The notes under the pieces are model-generated. The model did no database searches and was not told the DNA's origin. It saw nothing but the letters and a program-made list of their open reading frames with translations. From the NCBI GenBank assembly GCA_015143295.1, contig CM026559.1:21218826-21282825 (forward strand): a DNA stretch of 64,000 nucleotides. The letters are read 5' to 3'. Below, in pieces: positions 1-10,848 of this stretch. Numbering within the stretch: position 1 is the stretch's first letter; every line of letters starts with the position of its first letter. A program made the position numbers and the translations under genes. This stretch comes from Tetracentron sinense. Lineage: Eukaryota; Streptophyta; Magnoliopsida; Trochodendrales; Trochodendraceae.

Positions 1-16
1 AAAAAATATACAATAT

Positions 17-140
17 TATTTAATACAGGATAGCAGTGGGGCAAGGGACCAACTAACTCCTAAAATTTGAAAATAAAATATATCTTTTATACTATTTCAT
101 TTATTTATTTAACTAGACATAGTTATGAGGCAAGGGAACA
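17..140 (+). repeat. Dispersed repeat, copy 1 (inverted relative to copy 2 near 51.8 kb)
   Basis: This AT-rich stretch contains two copies of a motif like ATAGYNRTGRGGCAAGGG, near 32-48 and 118-137, with AAAATATATCTTTTATA between them. The same arrangement appears on the opposite strand at about 51765-51895. I see this directly by aligning the two by eye. The family is not recognised; a MITE or a retroelement tail are both possible. Confidence 0.5.
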
Positions 141-207
141 ACTCTCCCATAAACAAGGGGAAACAGTACTCAAGAAATGTACAAAATAATCCAAAATCTT
201 AGGGGAT

Positions 208-955
208 GTTTGGATACACTTCCATTTTTCTATTTTTATTTGTTGTTTTTTAAAATTGGAAACAACTTTTTGTTTTCAATTGTTTTTAGTACGAAACACG
301 TTTGGTATTAGTTACTTATTTTTGAAAAAAGAAAAACAACAAAACGTGTTTGGTAAATATGATTAAATAATTTCAATTCATGTTAGTGAGTGGTGGCGGT
401 GGGTATAGTGTTGTGGTGGTGGTTGTTGTATTGTGGTGGTGGGTGGTGGGATGTGGTGGTGGTGAAGGTGGAGGTGGAGGTGGTGGTGGGTGGTGAGTAG
501 TGGTGTAGTGGTAGTGGTGGTGGTAGTATTGTGGTGGTGGTGTCATGGTGGATGGTGGGATGTGGTGGTGGTGAAGGTGGAGGTGGTGGTGGGTGGTGAG
601 TAGTGGTGTAGTAGTAGTGGTGGTGGTAGTATTGTGGTGGGTTGGTGGAGGAGGTGCAGGTGGAGGTGGGTGGTGGGTGGTGGGTGGTGAGTTGTGGTGT
701 AATGGTGGTGGTGGTAGTATTGTGGTGGTGCGGTGGTTGTTGTGGGTGGTGGTGGTGGGTCCGTGTTTTCTATTTTTTGATTTCAAAAACAGAGGTAGTA
801 GAAATTTTTTGTTATCTTGATTTTCAAAAATTTTGTTACTAATTTTTAAGAAAAGAAAACAGAAACATGTTTACCGAGCATGTTTTGTGTAAAATTTTCA
901 AAATTTTGTTTTTAAAAACAAAAAATAGAAACGGAAGTGCAACCAATTGTCAAAA
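208..955. mobile_element. Inverted-repeat element with a GGT-rich core, MULE/hAT-like remnant
   Basis: The left end reads TTTGGATACACTTCC and the right end is the imperfect inverse, GGAAGTGCAACCAA. Behind both ends lie A/T-rich arms with further matching blocks (for example GTTTGGTAAAT on the left and the complement of CCGAGCATGTTTTG on the right). Between the arms sits a GGT/GTG minisatellite. Long imperfect terminal inverted repeats and no coding capacity fit a non-autonomous DNA transposon. I could not define a convincing target-site duplication, so superfamily and exact ends are inference. Confidence 0.5.
390..765. repeat. GGT/GTG-rich minisatellite
   Basis: About 375 bp of imperfect GGTGGTGGT arrays with higher-order units such as GGTGGTGGGTGGTGAGTAGTGG, recurring near 485 and 586. 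Long open frames on both strands here (poly-Gly/Val on plus, poly-His/Thr/Pro on minus) are artefacts of the repeat. The G-rich strand could form G-quadruplex-like or purine/pyrimidine structures; that is inference. Confidence 0.9.
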
Positions 956-1171
956 AAAAAATTGGGGGCTATGCCCTGAACCCCCACCCCTACAACCATG
1001 CTATTTCGTACCCACTCAATTCTTCTCCACAAAATTTATCAACAATTATTAATATTTTCAATCAACCCTCTCATTACTAGAAAATCCTGGCTCCATCCTC
1101 CCCTAGATATCCACACCTACTAGGTGAACTGGTGGACCTCATGGTTAACCAACCATTGAATAAAGACTAAG

Positions 1172-1397
1172 GTGGCGTTTCGATTGGATTTTTTTGGCCA
1201 AAAATCAATTATGATAAAATTGATTGTGTAGAAATCCATAATCAAATAATCATTTTCTCAAATAATAGTGTTTGGAGAATAAAAAGTTGAGAGACTCACC
1301 TACGTATTCTCGAACACTATTATTTGACTATTAATTTCTATGCAATCAATTTTACCAGAATTGATTTTTGACCAAAAAACCCCAATCCAAATGTCTC
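1172..1397. mobile_element. Foldback MITE, about 226 bp
   Basis: The left arm (GTGGCGTTTCGATTGG, then a block containing CAAAAATCAATTATG) is the near inverse of the right arm ending at 1397 (CCAATCCAAATGTCTC). The two arms pair over roughly 80 bp with scattered mismatches, leaving a central spacer of about 60 bp. No coding capacity. The structure is a typical miniature inverted-repeat element. A clean TSD was not found. Confidence 0.75.
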
Positions 1398-1777
1398 ATA
1401 AAAGTTTGGTATTGGTCTCTATTGCTTTATCATTTGACACATTTGAAAGGCAAGAAATTATTGTGTTTTCCAAAGGCACGTCATATTGAATCACACAATT
1501 TCCCAGGCTATCCATCTAACCACTCAGGCTCAAGTTAGTGGCTACACCTCACTCCACTCTATAATGCACTTTCAACCAACAGCACCCAAATCCATTTCCC
1601 ATGTATTTACATAGATCAATAGTTTGCTCCACTGGCGAGGAGAGAACTATTCCTCTTCGATCTCACAAAGCCAACTCAACTCACATGAACTCTAGTTAAT
1701 TTTTTTATATTCTTGTGGCTTAAAAAAATATTTAAAAATAAATAAATAAAGGGTAGATGGATGAATCCTAAGGATGA
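1398..1777. other. Low-copy intergenic DNA, nothing recognised
   Basis: AT-rich sequence between the foldback MITE and the solo LTR. No coding region, RNA gene or repeat structure is visible. Confidence 0.6.
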
Positions 1778-2564
1778 GAGAATGTCACGACCCAAAACCC
1801 ATCCTAAGAGTTAGAGTGAACTTTGGACGACTAATCATGACTTGCTTGACAAACCAACCTGCAAAAAACCCACAGAGCATATACAAAGAGGATATAACAG
1901 CGGGAACAAACTCTAACATAACACAGCGGAAGACTTACCAAACTTCTATGTATATACATAAGTGATCCAAGTTACACAAAAGGAGTGCAAAAGAAAGTGC
2001 GGACAGGCCCGCCAAAATACATGGATATACATCTCTCAACTCACCCACAGCTCTATCACTCAGAATCTACAACCACTACCTAATAGTAGCCCTCTACCGG
2101 AGGTTCCTCCAAAGGTTCCTCGACGTACTCCTCCTCCACCCATGGGCCAGGAGCACAGACATCAAAAGGAGCAGCCGCTTCGCTATCACCCGCCGACATA
2201 AGAAGTACGGCTGAGCATGGAATACTCAGCGGGTACCAAATACTAACCAATAGTCAGCATAAAAATGACAATATATAATTCAGGAGCAATTCATATATGT
2301 AAAACGGGAACGATTCATGTCATACCAGGAAGTAAAGCAATTTATATTCATGCTTGCATTTCGTAAAAGCCAATAAAACCTCTTGAAATCATTGTGCGCT
2401 TGACTTGGCTTGATATATCCTTTTCGTACTTGAAAGCTTGTCATGTTTGTCTTGCTTGATCTTGTCGAGCGTGTCGTACGTGTCATGTCATGCCATGCGT
2501 GTCATGCATACTTGCTTGTGTTCATGTAACTTGGGAGATACACTTGTGAGATATCCTTGTGAGA

Positions 2565-2672
2565 TGCACTTGAGAGGGAATGGAGACTCTTCTTTATGCA
2601 ATGCACTTGAGAGGGAAGGGAGACCCTTCTTTATGCAATGCACTTGTGAGTGGGGGGAGTCCCTTCGTGGTA
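2565..2672. repeat. About 37-bp tandem repeat inside S1
   Basis: Three units start with TGCACTTG at 2565, 2602 and 2639 and carry GAGGGAAGGGAGACCC-like cores. The same array occurs inverted in the LTR at 54891-57020 (about 56260-56400), so the array predates the split of these copies. Confidence 0.75.
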
Positions 2673-3585
2673 TGTTTGTTCTTGTTTTCTTGTGAAAAGT
2701 GAGGTAAAACATATCGTAAGATATGTCCCACCTCTAAACCTCGTTCTTGAAAACCTCGGTAAATTCATGTCATGCATGTCGTGCTCGCGGAAGCATGTAC
2801 ATACTTGTATTTAAATTTAAATATGACATTTGGAGAGTTAACAATACATAGAACATCAATCATTTGAGCAATTCAATATTCATGTAATTTAGGGAAAACA
2901 AGAAGGCACACTATCATAGGTCCTAGCAATTTCCACAATTAATTAAGCATGCATTTCCTTAATTTACAATTCATTTCTTTCACCTTGACATTTCATCAAA
3001 CATGGTGAATACATTATTGGTTAAGCCTATCACATGCTCTTCTAGGTGGGTTCATATTCACAACATGCTTGTATATTTATTATTGGTGCAATGCCCTTTC
3101 CCATTTCATTCATCACATCATCCACACGGCATCCAATCGCCAACACCCCTCTCCATTCACACCATTCACCATTTCAACTAATACATTTATGGATGAAAGA
3201 AAATAAGGAATACAAAAAATAAGGGAAGAAAGAAAAAGCTATAACTAGGAGGGTGGCAAAAAGTACCGACCTTGACAAATGAGGGAAAGAATCTCCTTCC
3301 AAAACGTGCGTGAGTTGCTGCCCTAGCTTGGGGAAAGTGCTCCTCACGAGCTTGAACCGGAATCTTGAAGCAATCCAAGCTTGAGGTGATCTAGGGTTCA
3401 CAAACCCTTTGATTTCTTCTCAAAAATCAAACCCTAGGTTTAGAAATCTCCTTCTCTTCTCTCTTCCTCTCTAATATCTTCTAAGTGTGGTAAATGAGCC
3501 CTAAAGGCTCGGGCAAACCTTAAGAGGAAAGAGTGAAACGCCAAAAGATGAAAACAGCCTTACTGAAATTTCTGCAAAAACGCGA

Positions 3586-3773
3586 GTACCGAGCGATCGG
3601 TGGTTATGACCGATCGATCGGTTGCCTACCGAGCAATTGGTGTTCTTGACCGGACTATCGGTCAAAAACATGCTCTCTAGAAAATTTTCTCATACAAAAG
3701 AGTGCACCAGTCAATAGCTACCGATCGATCGGTTGTGGATCGATCGATCGCTGTTGAGGACCGAGCGATCGGT
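3586..3773 (-). promoter_or_regulatory. CCGATCGATCGG-type palindrome cluster in S1 (presumed U3)
   Basis: At least six copies of a palindromic 12- to 14-mer occur here, in two forms: ACCGATCGATCGGT and ACCGAGCGATCGGT. Related clusters occur in every other Tekay LTR in the window and in both LTRs of the unrelated Athila-type element E. A role as transcription-factor sites is inferred from repetition, palindromy and position. Confidence 0.6.
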
Positions 3774-3990
3774 GGTCTGCAGGTCCAAACTGTTTTAGCC
3801 ATATCTTTTGACTCGTTCGTCAGATTTTGACGATTCAACTTGCGTTGGGTTCGTACTTCGAAAAGAAACATTTCTGACATTTTAGAATTTTCAATTTCTT
3901 CCTTATTTAATAATTTTACTACATTAAAGACAAATTGGCTACGAAAGTGTCATGCATTAAGCATGAAAAGGTCCGGGGCTCTACAGAGAA

Positions 3991-4517
3991 TCTTAACCAC
4001 AATTAAATGGAGTTAAAAGAGGGACACATGACATTGAAAGGGGACCTAGACGCACCTCCTTGTGGTTGAGGAGGTGATTATTTTCCATTTACATATAACT
4101 ATCATATTCACAAATTCTTGGGTTGAACTTGCCGGTTCTTCCAATTTCCTATTTTAAGAGAGTTTTTTTTTTTTAAACCTGATTTTGGTGGTTTTAGGCA
4201 TCAATTGACTTGTCAGTTTCCGGTTTAACCGGTCAGTTCAATCTGGTGGATTTAATTTCAAATCAGGTCATGGAGATTCCTTTGGAGATTGTCAATGTTG
4301 TGGACAAAATTCGGCCTATCATATTGGGTTCCCAACCTTCCGGCCTATGCTCTTCGTCGTAGTATATAAAATTGTCTTTAAGGGTGTGAGATTCCTGAGT
4401 CTTTCTCTGGGTGATGGACGTAATATGTTCTTTGTGCCCAGCTTTCATGCTGGTTCTTGATTTATTTATTTTTGCATAGGGTATCATTTAACTACTGTTA
4501 GTAATTGGAACAATGGT
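3991..4517. other. Low-copy intergenic DNA, nothing recognised
   Basis: The stretch contains a poly-T tract near 4163 and short CCGGTTTAACCGG-like inverted repeats near 4218-4240. No coding region stands out; short open frames here have no recognisable content. Confidence 0.55.
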
Positions 4518-4526
4518 TAGAGGTTA

Positions 4527-4751
4527 ACAAGGCTGGCCCAAGCCATTTGGAGGCCTAAAGCGAGAATTTTAAATGGGATTTTTTTTTTCAATATTATTAA
4601 AAAAATTTAACTATAAATGGGGCCTTTTTAATATTCTAAATGGGCGTTTTTTTTTTAATATTCTAAATGGGGCATTTTTAATTTAATTTTTATATTTTTT
4701 TTAATGGGGCCTAAAGCAAAGGCTTTAATGGCTTAATGGACAGGCTGGCCC
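4527..4751. mobile_element. 225-bp non-autonomous element with 9-bp TSD
   Basis: The perfect 9-bp duplication TAGAGGTTA lies at 4518-4526 and 4752-4760. The element carries GGCTGGCCC at both ends (4531 and 4743) and internal repeats of AAATGGG/TTAATATTCTAAATGGG. A 9-bp TSD is the hallmark size for Mutator-like elements, but the termini are short and not classical, so the superfamily stays open. Confidence 0.7.
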
Positions 4752-4760
4752 TAGAGGTTA

Positions 4761-4865
4761 GCTTGGGAAACTGGAGCTCTTGCGGACTCGTCACCTAGGG
4801 ATTGGATCCCCAAACCTCCCTCAACAGAGAGGCCACAACCCACCATTGGTGCAAGAGGCGGGGTG
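4761..4865. other. Short unannotated flank of copia element C
   Basis: Unique-looking DNA between the 225-bp element and the copia 3' LTR. TCTAC at 4866-4870 is the left target-site copy of element C. Confidence 0.5.
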
Positions 4866-4900
4866 TCTACTGTTGGGATTTTGATCCCTTAATATAAATA

Positions 4901-5679
4901 GGGTGGTGTTAGGTGCACCCCATTTTTTTGACTACACCCCTGTAATAATTAATTTTCTAATTTTCAGTTTTCACCTTATTAATAGCCGCACCCCACTCTT
5001 CTCTTTCTTCCTCTATTATCTGGCTTCTTTCTACATTTTCTGGTGGCTTCTTTCCCCTTCCTTCATTCTCATCATGTGTGAAACCCCCAGCTCTTTAAAA
5101 TTACCAAAGGTCTTTGAACTTTGAGCTTTAATATCTTTGATACAAGATTCACACGAAAAAGGGTTTGCCTGAAACAACTTTTAACATATGTTTCCTCTCA
5201 AAGAAGAATTGTAGAAGCGATCGTGTTTTTAACACTTGTAAAGCATTAGGAATATGACATAGAAGTAAAATCCATAGTTGGGAAGCCTTTCTGCTAATGG
5301 ATTATTGTTATGTGTATCTTAATGTCTCTACTGGATTTCACATTGGCGTGTTCCCTCTTGTGGGCATCCGTTTGATCCAATGAACCTAGTTGGCAGATAA
5401 GTTTGCAGTACTTTTGAATGTTTAAATGAAGATATGTAAGCCAAACAAAAAAAAAAGCGCTGCTTGTGAGGGCATACAACATTCACTGGTTCTCAACCGG
5501 TTAGCAAAATTAAACCTTCATTGTCTCTTATGTTGGGTTCGTGTGTAGTTATAAAGTTTATAAGCTAATTTTTTATTTTTGGTGTGTATGAGTAATTTTA
5601 GGAGTTTAACGGTGTGTAGTATCTAATTTTTAATAATGGGGTGCAATCATCAAATATTAGGGTGCGCCTAGCGCCACCC
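4901..5679. mobile_element. hAT-like non-autonomous transposon, 779 bp
   Basis: The element is flanked by a perfect 8-bp duplication, TATAAATA (4893-4900 and 5680-5687). The intact copia LTR at 47921-47935 has a single copy, which confirms the insertion. The left end GGGTGGTGTTAGGTGCACC and the right end (inverse of GGTGCGCCTAGCGCCACCC) are imperfect inverted repeats, and similarity continues inward for about 45 bp. No transposase domain is visible. An 8-bp TSD points to hAT, but the terminal GGG is not typical, so the superfamily is inferred. Confidence 0.85.
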
Positions 5680-6119
5680 TATAAATAAACACAAGCCCAA
5701 ATCAAGGCTCGAGACATTGATTAAAATAAACAAACAAGATCAAATAACAAAATATCTTGAGAGCTTTTAATCCTTCTTTGCTTGATTCCTTTTAACTTGA
5801 CCCGTAAACCACCAAGCAAGAAAACTGTTATGGGAGCTCTACCTCTCACTCTCTCTCCTTGTATACTTTAGATGGGTCTTTGTGTAAGCTTGTAGAAGGA
5901 GAGGAAGGCTACCCTTGTGTTATATATATGCAACTTAGACAATCCTTCCCATCATGGATTTCTAAGCTTTGAGTAGATGCCTCTTCGTTGAAGACATGGT
6001 TAACCCCAACCATATGTGCAAATGGAAGTCATGGAAATCCCTTTATTGCAAGTCATGGACATCCCTTATTCGCAATTCATGAAAATCCCTTAATTGCAGT
6101 AGAATTCTCAACCACCAAC

Positions 6120-7295
6120 TGTCGCGCCTCAAAATACCCCCTAGGAGTTAAGGGATACTTTAGAGGTGACTATTCGTACCTGTCAAACTATCCTATAATG
6201 AACAAAGCTAACATGATATAATAACAACAATAATCAGAGTGCGGAAGCTAAAACCTGAGTGCGGAAGCGTGAACTAACTTTTTCTTTTCTTCTATAACCT
6301 TATCAGTATTCCAAGTTTTATGCATTTAATCAAACACATGACATGCAACATTTCATAGTCATTTCATTTCCTCTTTTTAGTGCATACATTTCATCAAAAC
6401 ATCAATGTGTGTTCATTATTTGTAGGATGCCCTTCCACCATTTCTATCACATAACATCAATTACTTCCATACGGCATCCATCACCTCAAACATTCACCCC
6501 ACACATCCCCATCCATTCATTCCATATATCTTGTTCACATTTGGGGAAAATAGCATATTTCAAGGAAGGGAAAGAACACAAGTTAAAAATCATCATTATC
6601 AAGAGAAAAACCTAGGTTATTGTTAAGGGAGTTAGTAGGGTGTACTAACCTTAAAAAATAGAAGAAAAACTTGAGAATGCCGTAGGAAACATTGCCGAGC
6701 TTGGAGAAGAAGCTCCACGCGTTGCTTGAGGTTGGATTTGAAGAATCCAAGCCAAAGGGATGATCTTGGGTTCTCAAACCCTTGATTTATCTCTCAAAAG
6801 GGAAGAAACCTTTAGGAACCCTAGGTTCTATCTCCCTCCCTCTCAAAATATTGCTAAGTGTTGTGAGTGGGGACCCAAGGCTCGAGCAAGCCTTATAAGG
6901 CCAATGGGTGATGGCCAAAAGACTTAAAAGCCCTTAATGAAATTTTTGCAAAATGCAAAAGACCGAGCGATCGGTTCAAAACACCCTCTCTGAAAATTTT
7001 TCTCATACAAAATTTTGGACCAGTTGATAGATACCGATCGATCGCTAATTTGGACCGAGCAATCGGTACTCTGCAAATTTTGACACTGAGACCCTTTTAC
7101 TGATTCGGCCATAACTTTTGACTTGTTCTCCGGATTTTGACGATTCAACTTGCGTTGGATTCGTCATTCGAATGGGAACATTTTCAACATTTTAGAATCT
7201 TCAATTTCTTCTTTATTTATTAATTGGACTACGTGAAAGACCAATTGGCTATAAGAACACTGTTCATTAAATACGAAAAGTTTCGGGGCGCTACA
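6120..7295 (-). repeat. 3' LTR of element A, with a 1066-bp internal deletion
   Basis: This LTR is 1176 bp, against 2323 bp for the partner at 12398-14720. The large gap corresponds to partner positions 12601-13666 and ends at the shared pentamer TTTAT (6317-6321). Two smaller gaps lie in the palindrome cluster at 6961-7068, which has three sites where the partner has seven. Confidence 0.9.
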
Positions 7296-7307
7296 TTCTC
7301 CCCCCTT
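7296..7307 (-). other. Polypurine tract of element A
   Basis: On the minus strand this reads AAGGGGGGAGAA, immediately before the 3' LTR start TGTAGCGCCCC. It is the expected primer site for plus-strand synthesis. Confidence 0.85.
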
Positions 7308-7386
7308 ACAAAAATTTCGTCCCCAAAATTTGGACAATACATACACGTACAAAAATCGAAAAAAAATACAAAAGAATGCCAAAGTC

Positions 7387-8640
7387 CTAAACAAACAATT
7401 GAGGATATTTTTCTCTCACTTCGGCCTCTCGTTCCCATGTTGCCTCTTCTATCGAATGGTGTTGCCATCTTACAAGAACTAAGGGAATGGTCTTGTTGCG
7501 TAAAACTTGATCTCGCCTGTCCAAGATCTGCACTGGTTGCTCAAGTAATGTGAGATCCTCCCGAATCTCAACTGGATCAAACTCGATGACAAGGGATGGA
7601 TCCGGGATGTACTTCCGGAGCATGGAGATGTGAAACACGTTGTGGACCGTCGCCATATGAGTGGGTAAGGAAAAATGGTAAGCCACCTCACTGACTCTAG
7701 TGATGATCTCGAACGGACCCAGGTACCTCAGACTGATCTTTCCTTGTTTTTCAAATCTCATAACACCCTTTGTTGGTGAAATCTTGACGAACACAAACTC
7801 ACCAACCCGGAATTCAAGATCTCTCATCCGGGTGTCGGCATAGCTCTTCTGTCGATCCTGTGCGATCTTCAACCTCTCCCGGATTAGCTTGACCCTATCA
7901 GCAGTCTGCTCAATCAATTCGGGGACCAATACATTCATTTCTCCGACTTCATCCCAATACAAAGGGGATCTACAACTTCTCCCTTACAAAGCCTCAAAAG
8001 ACGCTATTTGAATGCTCGCTTGATAACTGTTATTGTAGGCGAATTCCATCAAAGATAGGTGATCTTCCCAACTACCTTTAAAATCTAGCATACAAGCTCG
8101 GAGCATGTCTTCTATCACCTGATTCACTCTCTCAGTTTTCCCATCGGTTTGTGGGTGGAAAGCCATGCTAAAGTCTAGTCAGGAACCCATGGCACTTTGA
8201 AAGCTTTTCTAAAACCTGGATGTGAATCGCGGGTCCCGATCTGACACAATGCTAATTGGCACCCCATGCAACTGAACGATTTCCTTGATGTACAGTGCCG
8301 CTAACTGAATTGAATCGAAGGTAGTCCGGTATGACAAAAAATGGGCGGACTTTGTCAGTCTGTCGACTACAACCCATATACTATCGGAGTTTCTTATCGT
8401 CCATGGTAACCCCACAATGAAGTCTGTAGAGATGTTCTTCCATTTCCACTCAGGAACAGGGAGGGACTGTAATAGACCTGCCGGTCTCATGTGCTCAGCT
8501 TTAAATTGTTGATACACCAAGCACCTAGATACATACTCCGCTACTTCCTTCTTCATGTTACGCCACCAAAAGTGCCCCTTCAAGTTTCTATACATTTTGG
8601 TACCCCCAGGATGAACGGTATACTTGGACCGGTGGGCTTC
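7387..8640 (-). pseudogene. pol: Element A integrase and C-terminal chromodomain-like tail
   Basis: The zinc-binding N-terminus (near 8595-8500), the catalytic core and the C-terminal tail are readable in three pieces (8595-8209, 8166-7984, 7962-7387). Core marks are DFIVGLP (first Asp), [10 protein letters not shown] (second Asp) and the HPQTDG...TERVNQ block (Glu). The second Cys of the zinc finger is replaced by Tyr (CLVYQQ). The tail ends in VRWQHHSIEEATWE, like the chromodomain region of Tekay elements, and stops at 7387-7389. Stops and frameshifts near 8170-8210 and 7965-7985 break the frame. Confidence 0.88.
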
Positions 8641-8642
8641 AT

Positions 8643-10117
8643 CTAAGATCTCTCTTTAAGCTCTTCGTTGGCCGGGATACATGTTCTCCCTTTGAATGTG
8701 ATAGTTCCATCTCCCCTCGTAGCGAAGTCATCACTTCCCTTGCTAACCGCTTTGTCACGGAAAGCAATTAATTCGGCATCCGCTACTTGGAACTCCTGAA
8801 TCCGATCAATGATGCATGGTTTCACCATGATATTTGCCATCAATGGCCCATGAGTAGGATGACCGAAGCTAATATCGAGGTTGGAGGCATCCTCCAACAA
8901 CTTCCATTCTCGAACCATCATGTATGTAACAAGCCCATGTGACTTCCTACTTAATGCATCCACAACCACATTCGCTTTGCCCGGATGGTATTGAATAGAA
9001 CATTCATAATCTTTTAAGAACTCCATCAATCGCCTTTGCCTTAAGTTCAACTCCTTTTTAGAGAACAGGTACTTCAAGCTTTTATGGTCCGTGAACACCT
9101 CAAATTGTTCCCCGTAGAGATAATGTCGCCAAATCTTCAAAGCAAAGACAACTGCGGCGAGTTCCAAATCATGGGTGGGATAATTTTTCTCATGCTCCTT
9201 CACTTGCCTTGAGGCATAGGCAATGACCCTACCGTGCTGCATGAGCACAAATCTCAATCCCACGTGGGAGGCGTCACTGTAAACAACAAAACCACCGCTC
9301 CCGGATGGTACTGTAAGTACGGGGACCATAGTAAGGCGTTTCTTCAACTCCTGGAAGCTTACTTCGCATCTGTCACTCCAACTGAACTTGGCATTTTTCC
9401 TCGTCAAGTAAGTAAAAGGTGCAGCCAAATTGGAGAATCCCTCCACAAATCTCCGGTAGTAGCCGACCAACCCAAGGAAACTCCGAATCTTGGTGACGCT
9501 TCTGGGTCTTTCCCAATTCAATACTGCCTCTACCTTGGCTGGGTCTACTGAAATGCCTTCTACGGACACCACTGACCCAGGAAAGCCACTTTTTTCAACC
9601 AGAATTCGCACTTACTTAGCTTGGCATATAACCTGTGCTCTCGAAGCGTCTCTAAAGTAAGGCGAAGGTCTCGATCATGATCCTCCGGTGTCGGGGAGTA
9701 AACCAAAATGTCATCCACAAGCACCACGACACATCTATCGAGATAAGGTCTGAACACCCGATTAATCAATTCCATGAACGCTGCCGGTGAATTCGTCAAA
9801 CCAAAAGGCATAACAAGGAACTCGTAGTGCCCATACCGAGTCCTAAAATCCGTCTTCTGAATATCTTCTGCCTTGACCTTTAACTGATGATACCCCGACT
9901 TAAGATCAATCTTGGAAAAGAATCTTGCTCCCTTCAATTGGTCGAATAAGTCGTCTATCCGTGGCAAAGGATAATGATTCTTAATTGTAACCTTATTCAA
10001 TTGTCTGTAATCAATGCACATATGCATTGACCCATCTTTCTTCTTCACAAATAGCACTGGGGCACCCCATGGTGAGACACTCGGTTTAATGAAACCCAGG
10101 CTTTGCAGTTCGTCCAA
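8643..10117 (-). pseudogene. pol: Element A reverse transcriptase and RNase H
   Basis: RT motifs are readable from 10117 downward: [43 protein letters not shown] (first catalytic Asp), [10 protein letters not shown] and [10 protein letters not shown] (catalytic Asp pair, YxDD variant LVDD). A one-base loss around 9572 shifts the frame just after AFLG, and translation resumes in the next frame at about 9590. RNase H follows with [19 protein letters not shown] and TDHKSLKYL, so its acidic residues are present. The linker ends near 8643 with a stop. The frameshift alone makes RT-RH inactive. Confidence 0.9.
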
Positions 10118-10740
10118 CTACACCTTCAACTCCTTAAGTTCAATCGGGGCCATTCTATATGGAGCTCTTGAAATTGGAGTTGTGCCCAAAGTAAGCTCCA
10201 TAGCGAACTCGATCTCTCTATCAGGAGGCAATCCGGAAAGTTCCTCCGGAAACACATCCAAAAACTCACTCACAACCGGAATGGTTGAAGAGTTCGGTGC
10301 CTCTGAGTGTGCTAAGCTTAAAGCTGCGAGGCGAGCAACATCCCTTTTTATCAATCCTCTAAAGTGAAATGACTTAACTCCTTTTGGCCTGAAGTTCACA
10401 ATCTTTTCAAAGCATGCAACATGGCCGTGATGAGTCGATAACCAATCCATTCCAAGGATAACATCAAAGTCCAAGTCTTGAAAATCCAAAATGATCAAGT
10501 CGGCTAACAACTCATTCTATCCCACTTGAACCACACTGTCTTTGTACATCTGGTTCGTGTCAACCGATTTGCCAAGTGGAGTCGAAATGGTTAACTTCCG
10601 CTCCTACGGACTAGGTTCATCTGAAAAGCCCTTTGTAAAACTAGGCGAGACGAATGAATGAATGGATCCTGTGTCGATAACACTCGGGCTAGACATTCGT
10701 TCACTAATAAAGCGCATGTGCGAATAACTAATATCAATAG
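10118..10740 (-). pseudogene. pol: Element A aspartic protease region
   Basis: A VIDTGSIHSF motif (DTG active site) is encoded near 10670. Downstream, DVILGMDWLSTHHGHV is the conserved flap-side region and IEFAMEL...[11 protein letters not shown] leads to RT. Stops occur at about 10615 and 10515, and a TAG at 10115-10117 separates protease from RT. The region is colinear with 58680-59290 of element B. Confidence 0.8.
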
Positions 10741-10848
10741 ATTTCTACCAAGAACATACATCATACATAGATAACCCCTAGTATAAATAACAACTCATCA
10801 CATAATAGAAATCATTCACAACTTAAAACTTGAACATTCTTAGGTACC

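Larger units (their letters stand above)
1783..3985 (-). mobile_element. Solo LTR S1, Tekay-type Ty3/gypsy (Y-like subfamily)
   Basis: In minus orientation this LTR begins TGTAGAGCCCCGGAC (at 3985) and ends with GGGTCGTGACA (at 1783). It is flanked by a perfect 5-bp duplication, GAGAA, at 1778-1782 and 3986-3990. No internal region is attached, so it is a solo LTR of 2203 bp, the product of LTR-LTR recombination. It matches the LTR at 54891-57020 along its length (for example the block around 3200-3280 and 55655-55720), which places it in the same Tekay family as the coding region at 57.3-62 kb. Confidence 0.93.

Noticed and set aside
373..786. 137-codon minus-strand frame rich in His, Thr and Pro
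   Set aside because: It is a translation of the GGT/GTG minisatellite; open frames occur on both strands.
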